Assembly: GCA_052387255.1 (NCBI GenBank)
Contig: JBQTJI010000022.1
Span: 1-11,161, forward strand
Length of the DNA: 11,161 nt
From: JBBQXK01 sp052387255
Lineage (GTDB): Bacteria; Pseudomonadota; Alphaproteobacteria; Rhodobacterales; Rhodobacteraceae
Reading direction: 5' to 3'
Of this stretch, positions 1-8,804 are shown piece after piece. Position 1 is the first letter of the stretch. Each line of letters begins with the position of its first letter. A program made the translations under genes and the position numbers. Under the pieces are notes generated by a model. It was not told the origin of the DNA. It ran no database searches and saw nothing but the letters and a program-made list of their open reading frames with translations.

Positions 1-1785
1 GCCGCAGGTCGGGCAGACGCGCGGGTTGCTGCCGTCGGCGCGCGGTGGATACAGGTGGGGGGCGAGGAATTCGTCGATCTTTTCCAGCACCTCGCCGATG
101 CGCAGGTCCGCCGTATCCGCCACCGCCGCCGAGAAATCGCGCCAGAACCGGGCGAGGACATCCTTGTAGGCCAGACTGCCCGCGCTGACATCGTCAAGCT
201 GGCCTTCCAGGTCGGCGGTGAAATCGTACTCGACATAGCGGCGGAAAAAGTTGGTCAGGAAAGCGGTTACAAGGCGACCTTTGTCCTCGGGGATCAGGCG
301 GTTCTTGTCTTTCCGCACATATTCGCGGTCCTGGATCGTGGTCACGATGCTGGCATAGGTGGACGGACGCCCGATGCCCAATTCCTCCATCCGTTTGACC
401 AGCGTGGCCTCGGTGTACCGGGGCGGGGCCTGGGTGAAATGCTGTTCGGGCGTGACCGACCGCTTCTGCGCGGGCTCGCCCTGCATGATCTGCGGCAGGC
501 GGCCCTCGTCGTCTTCCTCGTCGTCGCGCCCCTCGTCATAGACCTTGAGGAACCCGTCGAACAGCACCACCTGCCCGTTCGCACGGCATACCACCTGCCC
601 GTCGCGGCTGGCCACATCCACCGTCGTACGCTCCAGCCGCGCCTCGGCCATCTGGCTGGCGATGGTCCGCTTCCAGATCATGTCGTACAGCTTGCGCTGG
701 TCGGCCTCGGCCAGTTTCAGGCGTTCCACCGACGCGGTCATGTCGGTCGGCCGGATGCATTCATGGGCTTCCTGCGCGTTCTTGGCCTTGTTCTTGTACA
801 TCCTTGGCGATTTCGGCAGGTAGGATTCGCCGAAGCGGTCCCTGATCGCGTCGCGCGCGGCCATCACCGCCTCGGGGGCCATGTCGATGCCGTCGGTGCG
901 CATGTAGGTGATGTGCCCGGCCTCGTACAGCCGCTGTGCCGCCGACATGCAGACCTTGGCCCCCATGCCGAACTTGCGGCTGGCCTCCTGCTGCAGGGTC
1001 GAGGTCATGAAGGGCGCGTGCGGATGCCGCGTCGCGGGCTTGGATTCCACCGCCTGCACCGTCAGGTCGCGCGATGTCACCGCCTGCACGGCGATCTCGG
1101 CGGCCTCTGCCGTGGGAATGTCGAACTTGTCCAGCCGCTTGCCCGCCAGCGACACCAGCCGCGCGGCATACTGGTGCCCGCGCGGGGTTTCCAGCGTGGC
1201 CCCCACGGTCCAGAATTCCTGCGCACGGAACGCCTCGATCTCCATCTCGCGCTCGACGATCAGGCGCAGGCAGACCGACTGGACGCGGCCCGCCGATTTC
1301 GCCCCCGGCAGCTTGCGCCACAGGACCGGCGACAGGGTGAAGCCCACCAGATAGTCCAGCGCGCGGCGCGCGAGATACGCCTCGACCAGCGGGCCGTCCA
1401 CCTGGCGGGGGTTCTTCATCGCCTCGGTCACGGCGGCCTTGGTGATGGCGTTGAAGGTCACGCGGCTGACCGTCTTGCCCTTCTTCAGGGATGACGCCAG
1501 CGCCTCTTGCAGGTGCCACGAGATCGCCTCGCCCTCGCGGTCGGGGTCGGTGGCAAGGATCAGCCGGTCGTCGGTCTTCAGCGCCTCGGCAATCGCGCGG
1601 ACATGCTTTTTCGACTCGGGTGCCACCTCCCAGGTCATCGCGAATCCGTCGTCGGGATTTACCGAGCCGTCCTTGGCCGGCAGGTCGCGGACATGGCCGT
1701 AGGACGCGAGCACGGTATAGCCGGGGCCGAGATATTTGTTGATGGTCTTGGCCTTGGCGGGGGATTCGACGACGACGACAGCCAT
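1..1785 (-). CDS. topA: DNA topoisomerase I (type IA), N-terminal 595 residues, cut by the window edge
   Basis: This enzyme relaxes negatively supercoiled DNA by single-strand passage through a 5'-phosphotyrosine link. The reading frame stays open from the ATG at 1785 to base 1. The Toprim domain opens with VVVVESPAKAKTI (catalytic Glu7) and carries the acidic motif ATDPDREGEAISWHL (Asp80, Asp82, Glu84). The active-site tyrosine is Tyr294 in ITYMRTDG, with Arg296 after it; E. coli has Ser where this protein has Gly at the end of that motif. GRPSTYASI and an acidic stretch (DEGRDDEEDDEG) follow. The last residues visible are CPTCG, the start of the first Cys4 zinc ribbon, so roughly the last third of a usual 850-900 residue protein is missing only because the window ends. 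AGAGG lies 5 bases before the ATG. The gene is divergent from the ABC exporter. Confidence 0.97.
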   Translation of the reverse strand, partial: MAVVVVESPAKAKTINKYLGPGYTVLASYGHVRDLPAKDGSVNPDDGFAMTWEVAPESKKHVRAIAEALKTDDRLILATDPDREGEAISWHLQEALASSLKKGKTVSRVTFNAITKAAVTEAMKNPRQVDGPLVEAYLARRALDYLVGFTLSPVLWRKLPGAKSAGRVQSVCLRLIVEREMEIEAFRAQEFWTVGATLETPRGHQYAARLVSLAGKRLDKFDIPTAEAAEIAVQAVTSRDLTVQAVESKPATRHPHAPFMTSTLQQEASRKFGMGAKVCMSAAQRLYEAGHITYMRTDGIDMAPEAVMAARDAIRDRFGESYLPKSPRMYKNKAKNAQEAHECIRPTDMTASVERLKLAEADQRKLYDMIWKRTIASQMAEARLERTTVDVASRDGQVVCRANGQVVLFDGFLKVYDEGRDDEEDDEGRLPQIMQGEPAQKRSVTPEQHFTQAPPRYTEATLVKRMEELGIGRPSTYASIVTTIQDREYVRKDKNRLIPEDKGRLVTAFLTNFFRRYVEYDFTADLEGQLDDVSAGSLAYKDVLARFWRDFSAAVADTADLRIGEVLEKIDEFLAPHLYPPRADGSNPRVCPTCG

Positions 1786-1837
1786 GGCGACCTCTGATGC
1801 ACGGGCGGCTCTGCCGGGGGGCGGAACGGCGCGGGCG

Positions 1838-1867
1838 AAGATGTGGGGAAGCCGCAGCCCTTGTCAA
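1838..1867 (-). promoter_or_regulatory. Probable sigma70 promoter of topA
   Basis: Read on the minus strand, a perfect TTGACA (1862-1867) is followed after 18 bases by CATCTT (1838-1843). TTGAC plus a TATCTT-like -10 is a common housekeeping promoter form in Rhodobacteraceae. Transcription would start near 1831, giving a leader of about 45 bases that contains the AGAGG ribosome site. The -10 match is only 3 of 6, so the call rests mainly on the perfect -35 and the position. Confidence 0.6.
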
Positions 1868-1937
1868 TGCACGCCCTGCCGCACCGTTCCGTCACCTGCC
1901 GGACCACCGGGCCAGGGTCCCCTGCCCCGCGCCCGGC

Positions 1938-1966
1938 TTGCGAGGGGGGCGGGATTGGCCTATCCC
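1938..1966 (+). promoter_or_regulatory. Possible promoter of the ABC exporter operon
   Basis: TTGCGA (1938-1943), a 17-base spacer and TATCCC (1961-1966) give partial matches to both sigma70 hexamers at ideal spacing. The start would fall near 1973, almost on the ATG at 1975, which would make the message nearly leaderless. No good Shine-Dalgarno sequence stands close before that ATG, which agrees with this reading. Each hexamer match is weak. Confidence 0.3.
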
Positions 1967-1974
1967 CCGTGTCG

Positions 1975-3735
<1,761 letters not shown>

Positions 3736-3746
3736 AGGGGACGGGC

Positions 3747-4511
3747 ATGGGCGAGGCGGCAACCGACCGGCAGGTCGCGGTCGTGACCGGGCAGGACGCG
3801 CTGCCCTTTCTGCAGGGGCTGGTGACGAACGACGTGGCTCCGCTGGCCAAGGGGCCGGGCATCGTCTGGACAGCACTTCTGTCGCCGCAGGGCAAGTACC
3901 TGGCGGATTTCCTTGCGGTGAACACCGGGCAGGCGCTGCTGCTGGACCTGCCGTCGGTCGTCGCCGACGCCACCCTGCGCCGCCTGGCGATGTACCGCCT
4001 GCGCGCCGATGTCCAGATCACGCCCACCGACATGGCGGTCACGCGCGGCCTGGGTGACCCGCCGCCCGGTGCCCTGCCCGACCCGCGCCATCCCGCCCTG
4101 GGCTGGCGCGGCTATGGCCTGCCCCCGACCGCCGCGCCGTCCATCGACTGGACCGCGATCCGCGTCGCGCACCTGATCCCCGAGACGGGGGCCGAACTGG
4201 TGCCCGACGACAGCTATGTGCTGGAAATGGGGTTCGAGCGGCTGCACGGCGTCGATTTCCGCAAGGGCTGCTATGTCGGCCAGGAAGTCACCGCCCGGAT
4301 GAAGCACAAGACCGACCTGAAGAAGGGCCTGGTGCGGGTGCGGCTGGAGGGCCAGGCGAGCCCTGGCACGCCGATCCTGCAGGGCGACCGGCCTGCGGGC
4401 ACGCTGCACAGTGTCGCGGGCAACCGCGCTCTGGCCTGGCTGCGGTTCGACCGGACGCTGGGGCTGACGGCGGGCGGGGCCACCGTGGCCCTGGATTCCG
4501 GGGATCAGTGA
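3747..4511 (+). CDS. ygfZ: YgfZ/GcvT-like folate-binding protein, Fe-S cluster maintenance
   Basis: This cytosolic protein is related to the glycine-cleavage T-protein and to mitochondrial IBA57. The family binds tetrahydrofolate and supports assembly or repair of certain Fe-S enzymes, including those that modify tRNA. The defining motif KGCYVGQEVTARMKHK is present (Lys173, Cys175, Gly178, Gln179, Glu180), and the conserved Cys is intact. The N-terminal part (LQGLVTNDV, LLSPQGKYLADF) is also typical. It has 254 residues, slightly short, as is usual in Alphaproteobacteria. The ATG at 3747 is preferred over one at 3711 because AAGGGG stands 6 bases before it and the 3711 start would overlap the exporter gene. 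It lies 11 bases after the exporter stop and its last 7 bases overlap the end of the convergent small membrane protein gene. Confidence 0.92.
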   Translation: MGEAATDRQVAVVTGQDALPFLQGLVTNDVAPLAKGPGIVWTALLSPQGKYLADFLAVNTGQALLLDLPSVVADATLRRLAMYRLRADVQITPTDMAVTRGLGDPPPGALPDPRHPALGWRGYGLPPTAAPSIDWTAIRVAHLIPETGAELVPDDSYVLEMGFERLHGVDFRKGCYVGQEVTARMKHKTDLKKGLVRVRLEGQASPGTPILQGDRPAGTLHSVAGNRALAWLRFDRTLGLTAGGATVALDSGDQ

Positions 4512-4789
4512 CTGCGGTCCAGCCAGCGGTAGATCACCTGGTGCTCGATCCCCTTGAACCCGATGTAGCAGAACAGCGCCACCAGCACCTTGGTCACGAT
4601 CACCAGCAGCTGCACCAACCCGCCCTCGCGCGCGGCCAGCAGCCAGTGCATGGTCAGGAAGTCGGCGTTGGCCATCGCCACGGCAAGCAGTCCGTAGGTC
4701 AGCCAGGCAAAACCGACCGAACAGACCGCCATCCCCGCGATCAGCACCAGGGTCGGATAGCGGGTGGGGCGGTACCATCTGGGGGTCAC
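4505..4789 (-). CDS. Small two-helix membrane protein, function unknown
   Basis: This is a 94-residue protein I cannot assign to a named family. It has two clear hydrophobic helices, about residues 13-36 and 57-78. A short loop with the sequence LLAAREGG separates them, and a basic, aromatic tail (IEHQVIYRWLDRSH) ends the protein. The basic N-terminus (TPRWYRPTR) suggests both ends face the cytoplasm. The start is a GTG at 4789 with AGGA 7 bases upstream; there is no in-frame ATG near it. It follows efp by 49 bases on the same strand with no visible terminator between, so it is probably read through from efp. Its stop lies inside the ygfZ stop region, a 7-base convergent overlap. Confidence 0.75.
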   Translation of the reverse strand: MTPRWYRPTRYPTLVLIAGMAVCSVGFAWLTYGLLAVAMANADFLTMHWLLAAREGGLVQLLVIVTKVLVALFCYIGFKGIEHQVIYRWLDRSH

Positions 4790-4838
4790 GGTCGGGTCCT
4801 TTCGTGCCGCATCGGGCTGGACTTGTTCGCCGGAAGGG

Positions 4839-5402
4839 TCACACCCGCTCGGAATAGGCCATCAATTCCGTGTGAACGATGATCTCTTCGTCCGGCCCGA
4901 TGAACGGCGGGATCATGATGCGCACGCCGTTGTCCAGGATCGCGGGCTTGAAGCTGTTGGCCGCCGTCTGCCCCTTCTGCACAGGCTCGGTGTCGACGAC
5001 GCGGCAGCGCACCTTCTGCGGCAGGGCGACGGCCAGCGCCTCTTCGCCGAAATAGCGCACCGTGGCCGTCATGCCGTCCTGCAGGAAGGGCCGCTGTTCG
5101 CCCAGCAGTTCGGCGTCGATCTCGACCTGCTCATAGGTCTCGGCATCCATGAACACCAGCTTGCCGTCTGTTTCATAAAGGAATTGCTGGTCCTTGTTCT
5201 CCAGCCGGACCTCTTCCACCTTGTCTTCCGACCGGAAGCGTTCGTTCAGCTTGCGCCCGTCGCGCAGGTTCTTCAGCTCGACCTGCGCGAAGGCCCCGCC
5301 CTTGCCCGGCTTGACGTGGTTGGCCTTGACGGCGGCCCAGAGGCCCCCGTCATGTTCCAGCACCATGCCGGGCTTGATCTCGTTTCCGTTGATGCGGGCC
5401 AT
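4839..5402 (-). CDS. efp: Translation elongation factor P
   Basis: EF-P binds stalled ribosomes between the P and E sites and helps them form peptide bonds at proline runs. The protein has 187 residues, the standard length, and opens MARINGNEIKPGMVLEHDG. The exposed loop is KPGKGGAF with Lys34 at its tip, the position that EpmA-type enzymes beta-lysylate in E. coli; whether this organism modifies it cannot be read here. The C-terminal OB domain ends with the family pattern GVRIMIPPFIGPDEEIIVHT. The ATG at 5402 is chosen by homology. The frame is open further upstream to about 5600, but that extra part is not EF-P-like and would lie across the promoter. The candidate Shine-Dalgarno AAGG is 10 bases from the ATG and sits inside a hairpin. 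The gene is divergent from the 106-residue gene at 5615. Confidence 0.97.
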   Translation of the reverse strand: MARINGNEIKPGMVLEHDGGLWAAVKANHVKPGKGGAFAQVELKNLRDGRKLNERFRSEDKVEEVRLENKDQQFLYETDGKLVFMDAETYEQVEIDAELLGEQRPFLQDGMTATVRYFGEEALAVALPQKVRCRVVDTEPVQKGQTAANSFKPAILDNGVRIMIPPFIGPDEEIIVHTELMAYSERV

Positions 5403-5410
5403 TGTGTCAA

Positions 5411-5427
5411 AACCTTGTCGAAAGGTT
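5411..5427 (-). promoter_or_regulatory. Hairpin in the efp leader covering the candidate ribosome binding site
   Basis: In the efp message AACCUU, a 5-base loop UCGAC, and AAGGUU form a perfect 6-bp stem. The AAGG that best fits as the Shine-Dalgarno sequence is in the 3' arm. The stem is AU-rich and short, so it would be only weakly stable. It might modulate translation, be a protein-binding palindrome, or be chance. Confidence 0.4.
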
Positions 5428-5445
5428 GAAGTGTTCTGTCGCGGC

Positions 5446-5474
5446 GCTATATCTGGCATAGGGGGCGGCGGCAA
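5446..5474 (-). promoter_or_regulatory. Probable sigma70 promoter of efp
   Basis: Read on the minus strand: TTGCCG (5469-5474), a 17-base spacer, then TATAGC (5446-5451). Each hexamer matches consensus at 4 of 6. A start near 5439 gives a leader of about 37 bases that contains the hairpin at 5411-5427. Confidence 0.55.
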
Positions 5475-5614
5475 GACGACCAGATACGGTAGGTTCGGTT
5501 CCCAGCCATGCGTCGCCTGCATGACGGTTATGCGAAACATGGGATGCCGAATCGGTTGTAAATCGCCATAGTGGCCGGACGCCGGAAAACGCAAGAGCAA
5601 GAAGCAGGACGACG

Positions 5615-5935
5615 ATGGTCGATTTCGTGGATGGTACCGCCTTCAACTTCGAACAGGGTCAGCGCGCGCGCAAGCTGTTTGCCGCAGTCGTGCTGGCAGC
5701 GCTGGACGACGCGATCGCGGATGACCGCAAATATGGCAACGGGGCCGACCAGATCGCCCGCTGGGCCCGTTCGCGCGACGGGCGCGAAGTGCTGTCCTGC
5801 GCGGGCATCGACCCGAACGAACGGGTGGTGAAGGGGCTGATGGACTTCGTGTCCAAGGGCGTGCGGACCAGCGTGGCCCTGTCGCGCGAGGAAAGCGAAC
5901 GCCGCCACGCGCTGGAACAGGCCGAAGCGGCCTGA
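5615..5935 (+). CDS. Small conserved soluble protein, probably the DUF6280 type of Rhodobacterales
   Basis: This 106-residue protein has no signal peptide or membrane segment. It begins MVDFVDGTAFNFEQGQRARK, has a helical core (LFAAVVLAALDDAIADD), then a stretch that reads as strongly constrained: YGNGADQIARWARSRDGREVL followed directly by SCAGIDPNERV, with a single Cys62. It ends in a charged helix (SREESERRHALEQAEA). I recall near-identical proteins across Rhodobacterales, named DUF6280 from memory and not checked; no function is known to me. AGGA lies 5 bases before the ATG. It is divergent from efp across 212 bases; I see no convincing promoter hexamers on its own side of that gap. Confidence 0.85.
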   Translation: MVDFVDGTAFNFEQGQRARKLFAAVVLAALDDAIADDRKYGNGADQIARWARSRDGREVLSCAGIDPNERVVKGLMDFVSKGVRTSVALSREESERRHALEQAEAA

Positions 5936-5986
5936 GCCGCAGCACAAACGGATGCGGCGCGCGTCCCCCGGGCGCACGTTTTCGTT

Positions 5987-6565
5987 TCAGCCCCCGGCAA
6001 ACATCAGGCCCCACACCACCAGAGGGGCCAGTTCCAGCGCCATTCCGGCGGCGATCAGGCTGCGGGCGGGCCAGCCCGCGAACCTGCGCCACAGCAGCAG
6101 CGACAGCGCCAGGCAGGCCAGAATCTCGGCCGGGCCGACGATGTTGCCGTAATGCGCCCCGTCCCAATAGCTGACCGGGCTTTGGAACACCCAGTCCGAC
6201 AACGGCCAGAACTGCCGCCGCGCATCGTCGTGGTGCAGCAGGAAGTCGGCCACCAGGTGCAGCACGCCCGCCCCGGCAAAGGCAATCCCGGCGGCTGACC
6301 GCAGCAGCAGCGCCAGCCCAAGCGCCAGTGCCCACAGCGGCAGCGAATTGTCGACGGCGAACACCGCCTGCCAGCGGTCGGAGAAATACATCTCGCCGAA
6401 CACCACGCGGGGCGCGTGTCCCTGGACGTACAGCGCCCACGACACCATCAGGTACAGCGACAGGTCGGGCAGCAGGCCCCCTGCCAGCGCTGCCGCGTTC
6501 ACCCCGCGACGGTCCGGCCGGGCAAACACGGCGGCGGCAAGGATCAGATGTGCCGGCGTGTTCAT
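5987..6565 (-). CDS. Integral membrane protein resembling the YdjM/DUF457 metal-dependent hydrolase group
   Basis: This 192-residue protein has four or five hydrophobic helices (about 22-45, 74-110, 143-160, 168-190). It has a His/Asp pattern reminiscent of YdjM-type membrane proteins: His6 in MNTPAHLILA, Pro33-Asp34 in GGLLPDLSLY, and His103/Asp107/His111/His112 in LHLVADFLLHHDD. The classic HRGxTH motif of that group is not seen, so membership is tentative and no reaction is claimed. Close relatives in Rhodobacteraceae often carry the name 'cobalamin biosynthesis protein CobQ' as I recall. That name is not supported here: there is no P-loop or amidotransferase motif, and the real cobQ is at 9540-10985. 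The ATG at 6565 lies 24 bases after the PopZ-like gene, behind a GGGGG stretch, so it is probably the last gene of that operon. Confidence 0.8.
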   Translation of the reverse strand: MNTPAHLILAAAVFARPDRRGVNAAALAGGLLPDLSLYLMVSWALYVQGHAPRVVFGEMYFSDRWQAVFAVDNSLPLWALALGLALLLRSAAGIAFAGAGVLHLVADFLLHHDDARRQFWPLSDWVFQSPVSYWDGAHYGNIVGPAEILACLALSLLLWRRFAGWPARSLIAAGMALELAPLVVWGLMFAGG

Positions 6566-6589
6566 CGCCGCCCCCGCAGACCCCGCAGA

Positions 6590-7321
6590 TCAGGCAAGGT
6601 CCCGCGCGGCGGCGATGCGGGCCACCTCGGCGCGCACCAGCTTGCGGATGTTGCGGGTCATGCGCTCGCCCAGGGCACCCTGCAATTCGTCGCGCAGGAT
6701 GTCGCGCACGAGGTCGGCCAGGGCCTGCACATCGATGTCCGCCAAGGGGCCCTGCGCCGTCGCGGCTGTACCGGTCGGCGCGGCATCGGGGGCATCGTCC
6801 CCGTCGTCGTCAAGCTCGCCCCGTCCCGCCCGCTGCGCCTGCCGCGCAAAGTGCAGCCCGGCGGCAGGGTCCGCCGCCACCGTCTCGGCCCCGGTCACGC
6901 CGCGCCCTTCGCCCGTGTCATCCTCGGCGGCCACGTCGGGAAAGGCATCGGCCGACAGGGGCCGGGGCGGCATCGTGCGCATCAGGCGGGTCACGGTGAC
7001 ATCGCCGGTCTCGGCCTCCCACCCCCCCTCGGGCGGGCTGACCTGGGCCGCGACGCTGGCCACGACGGTATCCAGCCGCAGGCGGCGCGCGGGGTCCGCC
7101 GCAGGCTGGTCCGCCACGCCGTCAGAGGCGGCCTGCGTTGCCAGGGCCTCGGTCTGCCCCTCGACCACGCGCAGGGCGGGTGTCAGGATCAGCTTGTCGG
7201 CATCGGGCAGCGACGCCACCGGGCTCGTGCCGCGCGGCAGGGGTCGCAGGTCTTCGGACACAAGCTTGCGGATGGAGGACAGCACATCCTCGATCTCGCC
7301 CGACGTCATCGGTTCCGACAT
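6590..7321 (-). CDS. PopZ-like polar organising protein (DUF2497-type ends)
   Basis: This 243-residue protein has the three-part layout of Caulobacter PopZ. The N-terminal helix is EIEDVLSSIRKLVSED (residues 9-24), closely matching the PopZ EEILASIRRIISED pattern. A long acidic, Pro/Ala-rich linker without predicted fold runs about 25-193 (for example GELDDDGDDAPDAAPTG). The C-terminal helices LADLVRDILRDELQGAL and IRKLVRAEVARIAAAR (201-240) match the PopZ oligomerisation end. PopZ forms a polar condensate that tethers the ParB-parS origin. A polar scaffold role is inferred here from architecture and from the tolC neighbour. The linker is longer than in Caulobacter PopZ (177 residues in all). 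The ATG at 7321 has GCAGG 5 bases upstream; a GTG at 7360 is unlikely because it lies upstream of the transcription start expected from the promoter at 7350-7378. Confidence 0.8.
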   Translation of the reverse strand: MSEPMTSGEIEDVLSSIRKLVSEDLRPLPRGTSPVASLPDADKLILTPALRVVEGQTEALATQAASDGVADQPAADPARRLRLDTVVASVAAQVSPPEGGWEAETGDVTVTRLMRTMPPRPLSADAFPDVAAEDDTGEGRGVTGAETVAADPAAGLHFARQAQRAGRGELDDDGDDAPDAAPTGTAATAQGPLADIDVQALADLVRDILRDELQGALGERMTRNIRKLVRAEVARIAAARDLA

Positions 7322-7349
7322 GCGCGCCTGCCCTTGCCCGTTTTGCGCG

Positions 7350-7378
7350 ATAGTACCCACGACCGCGCGCCGTTACAA
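7350..7378 (-). promoter_or_regulatory. Probable sigma70 promoter of the PopZ-like gene
   Basis: In the 77-base gap after tolC the minus strand reads TTGTAA (7373-7378), 17 bases, then TACTAT (7350-7355), each 4 of 6 to consensus at ideal spacing. Transcription would start near 7343, giving a 22-base leader before the ATG at 7321. It would let this gene and the membrane protein after it be expressed apart from tolC. Confidence 0.5.
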
Positions 7379-7398
7379 GAACGCAAGCCAACCTGCGG

Positions 7399-8769
7399 TT
7401 AATCCGTGCTTGTTCTGCCGATGGACTTCAGCACGCGGTCCAGCTTCTTGCCCTGGGCCGAGGTCGCCGGCGCATCCTTGACCGCGTTGTAATAGGCCGC
7501 CGGATCATAGGTCGGGATGCCCAGCCCCAGGTGATCGACGGTCAGAAGCCCCATCGTCGACAACAGCACATAGACGCTGACATAGCGGTTCGCCTCGACC
7601 GACACGCGGTTGGTGCGGGCCGACAGCAGGTCCTGCTCGGCATCCAGCACGTCCAGCGTGGTGCGCGCGCCCAGGTTCGCCTCTTCGCGCACGCCGTCGA
7701 ATGCGGTCTGTGCCGCCTCGATCTCGCGGTCCGAGGCCTCGATGCTGGCGGCGGCGACGGTCAGGTTCGCCCAGGCCTCGCCGACCTGCTGGCCGATCTC
7801 GGCGGTGGTCTGCAAAAGGCCCGACCGCGCCTCGTCGCGCCGCGCCAGGGCCTGGCGGTACAGCGCCGACAGCCGCCCCCCGGCATAGAGCGTCTGGTCG
7901 ATGCCGACCGCCACCGAATCCCCGCGCCGGGTCTCGCTGTCATAGGCGAGCGAGGCGCGCCCCGTCACCGTCGGCCCGAACGAAGCCCGCGCCCGCGCCA
8001 TGTTCAACTCGCCGATCGTCACCTCGCGCTGCGCCTGGCGGATCGAGGGGTGGGTCCGGCTGGCCACGCCGCGCGCCTCGTCCAGGCTGCGCGCGGTGCG
8101 GGGCGCGCGCGGCGGCGGGGCCAGGTTGCCCGGATAGCGCCCGACCGCCAGGCGATAGTTCTCGCGCGCGACCAGCAGGTCGCCCTGCGCCGCGATCAGG
8201 TCGGACCGCGACGTCGCCAGCCGCGCCTCGGCCAGGGCCACGTCGGTGCGCGTGGTCTCGCCCAGGTCGAACCGGTCCTGTGCCGCGCGCAACTCCTGCG
8301 TGATGAGGCGTTCGTTCGACTGGCGCAGCGACACGATTTCCTCGCTCAGCCGCACGCCCACATAGGCCCGCACCGCCGACAGAAGCACCTGCTGCTCGAC
8401 ATTCACCAGTGCCTCGCGCGTCGCCAGCACGACCTCTTTCTGCACGTCCACGGCCAGCCGGTTGCGCCCGAAGTCGAACAGCGTGATCTCGGCCGACAGC
8501 GCGATCGAGGCGGTGATGTCCTCCAGCCGCTGATCCGAGTACGACGCATCGGCCCCGATGGCGATCAGCGGGCGCAGCGCCGACAGGGCGACGGCCACAT
8601 CCTCGTCCGCCGCGCGCAGCACGGCGCGGTTCTGTTCCAGAAGGTTGGAATTGCGGTAGGCTGCGATCAGCGCATCGGTCAGCGTCTCGGCCCGCATCGG
8701 CAGGGCGGCCACCGCCAGTCCCAGGGTCAGCGCCGCCGCCCGTCCCACCCGGCCCCACATCATGCGCAT
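7399..8769 (-). CDS. tolC: TolC-family outer membrane efflux/type I secretion protein
   Basis: The mature protein should form a trimeric outer-membrane beta-barrel with a long periplasmic helical tunnel, serving type I secretion and multidrug efflux. It has 456 residues. A signal peptide covers residues 1-27, with a hydrophobic core AAALTLGLAVAAL and cleavage expected after PMRA. The two internal structural repeats of the family are visible: LFDFGRNRLAVD (97) and LYAGGRLSALY (294) at the barrel strands, and RFDLGETTRTDVALAEARL (166) and EEANLGARTTLDVLDAEQDL (362) at the helical turns. The ATG at 8769 is chosen because it gives a compact signal peptide and has AGGA 12 bases before it; 8796 is the main alternative. 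The pcm-like stop is 35 bases upstream, so they share an operon. The C-terminal tail of about 35 residues is polar. Confidence 0.93.
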   Translation of the reverse strand: MRMMWGRVGRAAALTLGLAVAALPMRAETLTDALIAAYRNSNLLEQNRAVLRAADEDVAVALSALRPLIAIGADASYSDQRLEDITASIALSAEITLFDFGRNRLAVDVQKEVVLATREALVNVEQQVLLSAVRAYVGVRLSEEIVSLRQSNERLITQELRAAQDRFDLGETTRTDVALAEARLATSRSDLIAAQGDLLVARENYRLAVGRYPGNLAPPPRAPRTARSLDEARGVASRTHPSIRQAQREVTIGELNMARARASFGPTVTGRASLAYDSETRRGDSVAVGIDQTLYAGGRLSALYRQALARRDEARSGLLQTTAEIGQQVGEAWANLTVAAASIEASDREIEAAQTAFDGVREEANLGARTTLDVLDAEQDLLSARTNRVSVEANRYVSVYVLLSTMGLLTVDHLGLGIPTYDPAAYYNAVKDAPATSAQGKKLDRVLKSIGRTSTD

Positions 8770-8804
8770 CGGTCGATCCCGTCCTGTGTCTGTCATTCTG
8801 CCGG

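Noticed and set aside
55..1494. Long plus-strand open frame (479 codons) opposite topA
   Set aside because: It is rich in His, Arg, Gly and Leu with no domain, and lies entirely antisense to well-conserved topA; a GC-rich shadow.
5405..5410. Perfect TTGACA on the minus strand just before the efp ATG
   Set aside because: The matching -10 would fall inside efp and none is present; the TATAGC promoter further upstream fits better.
5936..5986. Possible terminator (GC palindrome followed by TTTTCGTTT) after the 106-residue gene
   Set aside because: The best stem I could draw is about 4 bp; the T-tract is interrupted. Too weak to list as a feature.
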